DNA of 56,862 nucleotides from Pseudomonadota bacterium (GTDB taxonomy: Bacteria; Pseudomonadota; Gammaproteobacteria; Steroidobacterales; Steroidobacteraceae): assembly GCA_947459825.1 (NCBI GenBank), contig CANHFH010000006.1, positions 1 to 56,862 on the forward strand, in the 5' to 3' direction. A program made the position numbers and the translations under genes. Of this stretch, positions 52,800-56,862 are shown piece by piece. The notes beneath the pieces were generated by a model. The model did not search any database and was not told where the DNA came from. It saw only the letters and a program-made list of their open reading frames with translations. Numbering within the stretch: position 1 is the stretch's first letter; each line of letters starts with the position of its first letter.

Positions 52800-53189
52800 A
52801 TGCGCGAGCTGCGTTGGCGGTGGTTCTGGCTGGCGTCGGGGACGGCGCTCGTGCTGCTCGTCACCTGGCTCTGCCTGCGTCCGTCGGCCGGCACCGCACA
52901 GTGGTTTCCGCACGCTGACAAGTTCCAGCACGCCGCCGCGTTCCTGGGCCTCGGGGGTCTGCTGCTCGCGTTGTTCGAACGGCGTCACTACGCTGTCGCC
53001 TGCATCGTGCTGCTCGTGTTCGGCGGTGCCATCGAGGTGGCGCAATACCTGATGCCCTACGGGCGCTCGGCGGAGTGGGCCGACCTCGCGGCCGACGGTC
53101 TCGGGGTCGTGCTCGCCGCGCTCGTCTCGCTCGCGATCCAGGAGTCCTGGCTGCAGCGCATCGAGCGCTGGCTGGGTGCCCGTGGCTGA
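52800..53189 (+). CDS. VanZ-like small membrane protein
   Basis: 129 residues with four hydrophobic helices (about 8-26, 43-60, 63-82, 98-115). The pattern ADKFQHAAAFLGLGGLL, AIEVAQYLMPYGRSAEWADLAADGLGVVLA is the VanZ-like family signature (HxxAF, E-x-x-Q, R-x-x-x-xxDxxxN/D-x-x-G). Physiological role unknown. It sits between lolA and rarA, overlapping the rarA start by 14 bases. Confidence 0.82.
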   Translation: MRELRWRWFWLASGTALVLLVTWLCLRPSAGTAQWFPHADKFQHAAAFLGLGGLLLALFERRHYAVACIVLLVFGGAIEVAQYLMPYGRSAEWADLAADGLGVVLAALVSLAIQESWLQRIERWLGARG

Positions 53190-54558
53190 GCAGGCCGAGA
53201 TGGGCCTCGCGCCGGCAGCGGAGCGCCCGCTGGCCGACCGGATGCGCCCACGCAGCATCGCCGACATCGTCGGCCAACCGCAGGTGCTCGGACCCGGCAA
53301 ACCGCTGCGCGTCGCGCTCGAAACCGGCCGACTGCACTCGATGCTGCTGTGGGGGCCGCCCGGGTCGGGCAAGACCACGCTCGCGCGCCTCGTCGCGCAA
53401 GGCTCCGATGCGCAGTTCATCGCGCTGTCGGCGGTGATGGCCGGCATCAAGGATGTGCGCGCGGCGGTGGAGAAGGCGCAGGCCGAGCGTGCCGCGACCG
53501 GGCGACGCACGGTGCTGTTCCTCGACGAGGTGCATCGCTTCAACAAGACGCAGCAGGACACCTTCCTGCCGTACATCGAGGACGGCACGCTCGTGTTCAT
53601 CGGCGCGACCACCGAGAACCCGTCCTTCGAGGTGGTGAGCGCGTTGCTGTCGCGCGCGCGTGTGTATGTGCTGCGCGCGCTGCAGCCCGCCGACATCGCC
53701 GAGATCCTGCGCCGTGCGCTCGCCGACCGCGAGCGGGGTTTGGGCGGGCGCGGTCCGGGCGGATCGGACCTGCAGGTCGACGACGCCGCGCTCGAACTGC
53801 TCGCGCGCGCGGCCGACGGCGACGGTCGCCGTGCGCTCAACATGCTCGAGATCGCCGCCGATCTCGCCGTCGACGGCCGCATCGGCGTCGAGCAGGCGAT
53901 GGAGATCGCGGGCGGTACCCGCCGACGCTTCGACAAGGGCGGCGAGCAGTTCTACGACCAGATGTCGGCGCTGCACAAGAGCGTGCGCGGCACCGACCCG
54001 GACGCCGCGCTCTACTGGTTCTGCCGCATGCTCGACGGCGGTTGCGACCCGGGCTATCTCGCGCGGCGCATCGTGCGCATGGCGGTCGAGGACATCGGGC
54101 TCGCCGATCCGCGCGGCCTGCAGCTCGCCATCGACGCTTGGACGGCCTACGACCGGCTCGGCAGCCCCGAGGGTGAACTCGCGCTCGCCAACGCCGTCGT
54201 CTACCTCGCGTGTGCGCCGAAGAGCAACGCGGTCTACGCGGGCTACAACGAGGTCAACGCCGATGTGCGCGAGTACGGCACGCTCGAGGTGCCGATGCAC
54301 CTGCGCAACGCACCGACCGCGCTCATGAAGGACCTCGGCTACGGCAAGGGCTACCGCTATGCCCATGCGGAGCCCGATGCCTACGCTGCCGGTGAGCGCT
54401 ATCTGCCCGAGGGCCTGCCAGAGCGGCAGTACTACCGGCCCGCGCCGCGGGGGCTCGAGATCCGCATCGCCGAGGCGCTGGCGCGGCTGCGCGGAGGCAA
54501 AGGCCCGGCGGGCGCCGTGGGCGGCCCGCACGGTGCCGGCGGAGGGGACGAACCGTGA
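53176..54558 (+). CDS. rarA: replication-associated recombination protein A (MgsA/RarA)
   Basis: AAA+ ATPase that acts at stalled replication forks, clamp-loader-like. 460 residues from GTG 53176 (GTG 53182 is in frame). ADRMRPRSIADIVGQ at the start, Walker A GPPGSGKTTLARL, Walker B LFLDEVHRFNKTQQD, sensor GATTENPSFEV, and the tetramerisation region with DGGCDPGYLARRIVRMAVEDIGLADP. The stop overlaps the crcB GTG. Confidence 0.96.
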   Translation: MPVAEQAEMGLAPAAERPLADRMRPRSIADIVGQPQVLGPGKPLRVALETGRLHSMLLWGPPGSGKTTLARLVAQGSDAQFIALSAVMAGIKDVRAAVEKAQAERAATGRRTVLFLDEVHRFNKTQQDTFLPYIEDGTLVFIGATTENPSFEVVSALLSRARVYVLRALQPADIAEILRRALADRERGLGGRGPGGSDLQVDDAALELLARAADGDGRRALNMLEIAADLAVDGRIGVEQAMEIAGGTRRRFDKGGEQFYDQMSALHKSVRGTDPDAALYWFCRMLDGGCDPGYLARRIVRMAVEDIGLADPRGLQLAIDAWTAYDRLGSPEGELALANAVVYLACAPKSNAVYAGYNEVNADVREYGTLEVPMHLRNAPTALMKDLGYGKGYRYAHAEPDAYAAGERYLPEGLPERQYYRPAPRGLEIRIAEALARLRGGKGPAGAVGGPHGAGGGDEP

Positions 54559-54935
54559 ATGCCTGGCTCGCGGTGGCGCTCGGCAGCGCGCTCGGCGGCG
54601 TGGCCCGCTACGGCATCGCGCGTCTCTGGCCGTGGGTGCCGGGCGGCTGGCCGATGGCTACAATGACCGTCAATGTGCTCGGCAGCTTCGCCATCGGCCT
54701 CCTGTCGGTGGTGGTCGCCGGGCGCGCGGGCGGCGCCGAGACCGCACGGCTCTTCTGGATGACCGGCGTGCTCGGCGGCTTCACCACCTACTCGGCGTTC
54801 GCGCTCGAGACGGTGACGCTGGCCGGTGCGGGCGAGGCGATGCGCGCTGCAGCCTAAGTGGCCGCGACCGTGCTGGTCTGCCTCGTCGCGGCCTTCGCCG
54901 GCCGTGCCCTCGGGATGCTCATCGCCGTCGACTGA
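54555..54935 (+). pseudogene. crcB: fluoride channel CrcB interrupted by an in-frame TAA
   Basis: CrcB/Fluc is a small four-helix fluoride exporter of about 120-130 residues. From GTG 54555 (overlapping the rarA stop) the first 100 residues are normal: ALGSALGGVARYGIAR, NVLGSFAIGLL and the channel motif GGFTTYSAFALE. A TAA at 54855-54857 then ends the frame, but the same frame continues through 25 codons with a clear fourth helix (VLVCLVAAFAGRALGML) to TGA 54933-54935. The stop lies in the loop before helix 4. It may be a nonsense mutation, or a split gene: a GTG directly follows the TAA. Confidence 0.85.
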
Positions 54936-56243
<1,308 letters not shown>

Positions 56244-56265
56244 GGGCGGAGCGGATGAAAGCGAC

Positions 56266-56355
56266 GGAGAGGTGGCAGAGCGGTTTAATGCATCGGTCTT
56301 GAAAACCGACGGCCCTTCACGGGGCCCGTGAGTTCGAATCTCACCCTCTCCGCCA
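56266..56355 (+). tRNA. tRNA-Ser(UGA)
   Basis: 90 bases with encoded CCA. Acceptor stem GGAGAGG/CCTCTCC with discriminator G, anticodon stem TCGGT/ACCGA and loop CTTGAAA giving anticodon TGA at 56300-56302. The variable arm is long (GGCCC...GGGCC region) as in tRNA-Ser, and the T loop is TTCGAAT. Directly after serS. Its 3' end borders a foreign-looking segment. Confidence 0.97.
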
Positions 56356-56367
56356 TTCAGAGTTTCT

Positions 56368-56640
56368 TCAAATCTTCAATCTTTCAAACGCAGCAGACAA
56401 GCTGTTGATCTGATTGACTTTTTCTCGGCCACCTCCTGACCAGAGCTTGAAAAAAGTCCCTTCATACAGGGGCTTCAGCGCGATTGAGACGCTGTTCTGC
56501 TCAGAACCACCTGACTGAGCGAGTTCGAAAGAATCCAATTCGAACAAGGGTTTGCGCGATTTTTCCGTAACCCTCCGTTGCCGTACTTCCTCGAAAGAGT
56601 CAGGCGCGTGGACTGCCCAAAAGCGCTCTTGCTGTCTGGA
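56368..56640 (-). pseudogene. 3' remnant of an unidentified gene cut by an IS3-type element
   Basis: On the minus strand an uninterrupted frame of about 90 codons runs from the IS boundary to TGA 56368-56370, with no start codon of its own. It reads QQERFWAVHAPDSFEEV, later PLFELDSFELAQSGG, LKPLYEGTFFKLWSGGG and finally SLSAAFERLKI. The composition (aromatic and charged residues, balanced codons) looks like genuine protein, and base content is visibly lower in GC than the rest of the window. I do not recognise the family. The 5' part would lie beyond the IS, outside the window. Confidence 0.65.
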
Positions 56641-56862
56641 GCTGCCCCGCTTCCGTGGACAGGTTAGTGTCTTAGTCCTGTGATCGTCTCTTCATGCTTC
56701 TCTGCTCATCTTCCCTGTTGGTGAGTCTGCTGCCGAAGGCAGCAGAAGCGCCGCCATTCTTGCTCTGGCCTGATGATGCGACCGCTCGTAGTTGACCGGC
56801 GACCGGTAGCCGAGGCCCGAGTGGCGTCGGTGAGGGTTGTACCAGCCTTCGATCCACTCGAA
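56637..56862 (-). mobile_element. IS3-family insertion sequence, 3' end (partial)
   Basis: The right edge holds the end of an IS3-family element. The likely terminal repeat begins at TGGAGCTGCCCCGCTTC (from about 56637) and the transposase tail follows inside. The exact boundary and target duplication cannot be set with only one end visible. Confidence 0.75.
56692..56862 (-). CDS. IS3-family transposase, C-terminal part
   Basis: 56 residues ending at TGA 56692-56694 and entering from the right edge. FEWIEGWYNPHRRHSGLGYRSP followed by VNYE is the conserved end of the rve-type DDE integrase domain (OrfB) of IS3 elements; the tail after it is Ala/Arg/Ser-rich. The catalytic DDE residues lie outside the window. 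Confidence 0.88.
   Translation of the reverse strand, partial: FEWIEGWYNPHRRHSGLGYRSPVNYERSHHQARARMAALLLPSAADSPTGKMSREA

Overview
The window is a dense, very GC-rich bacterial chromosome segment with short or overlapping gene junctions and housekeeping genes throughout. The gene content (LolCDE and LolA, LPS genes msbA/lpxK/kdsB, RNase E, ClpS/ClpA, a type II secretion locus, and an lexA/imuA/imuB/dnaE2 SOS set) indicates a Gram-negative gammaproteobacterium. The order clpS-clpA / infA-aat / trxB / ftsK-lolA-rarA-crcB-serS resembles Xanthomonadales (Lysobacterales) and relatives. That assignment is inference from gene order, not from a database match.

Layout. 1-2.6 kb: end of an unknown gene, rlmD, nagZ. 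2.6-6.7 kb (minus): mfd and csiV. 6.8-10.0 kb: lolC-lolE-lolD lipoprotein exporter. 10.1-17.7 kb: comEC, then an envelope operon exbB-exbD-msbA-lpxK-ycaR-kdsB plus a small membrane protein. 17.7-20.6 kb (minus): rne, divergent from rluC. 22.0-25.5 kb: maf (minus) and yceD-rpmF-plsX-fabH, closed by a bidirectional terminator. 25.6-30.5 kb: a less conserved block with an alanine-rich lipoprotein, a methyltransferase, two glycosyltransferases and an FAD oxidoreductase. 30.5-37.8 kb: SOS mutagenesis locus (lexA, a small Cys-rich ORF, imuA, imuB, dnaE2) with a BrnT/CopG-type toxin-antitoxin pair inserted in opposite orientation between imuB and dnaE2. 38-43.8 kb (minus): gspC-D-E-F. 43.9-46.5 kb: clpS-clpA. 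46.5-49.6 kb (minus): trxB, a FemAB-like gene, aat and, from its own promoter, infA. 49.7-56.2 kb: ftsK-lolA-vanZ-like-rarA-crcB-serS. 56.27-56.36 kb: tRNA-Ser(UGA). The last 0.5 kb is AT-richer and holds a gene remnant cut by an IS3-family element that runs off the right edge.

Main observations: (1) a recurring architecture in which a sigma70-like -10 hexamer lies exactly 6 bases before the ATG (csiV, gspC, trxB, a methyltransferase, clpS, dnaE2), predicting leaderless mRNAs, with close variants at yceD, lolC and mfd; (2) a LexA box ending one base before the dnaE2 start codon, in a short intergenic region shared with a divergent toxin-antitoxin operon; (3) crcB interrupted by an in-frame TAA before its last helix; (4) a ComEC whose beta-lactamase-like domain has lost its metal ligands; (5) a GspE with no cysteine at all; (6) an N-terminally shortened ImuB; (7) an IS-truncated foreign gene next to tRNA-Ser. 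No CRISPR array, rRNA or restriction system was seen.
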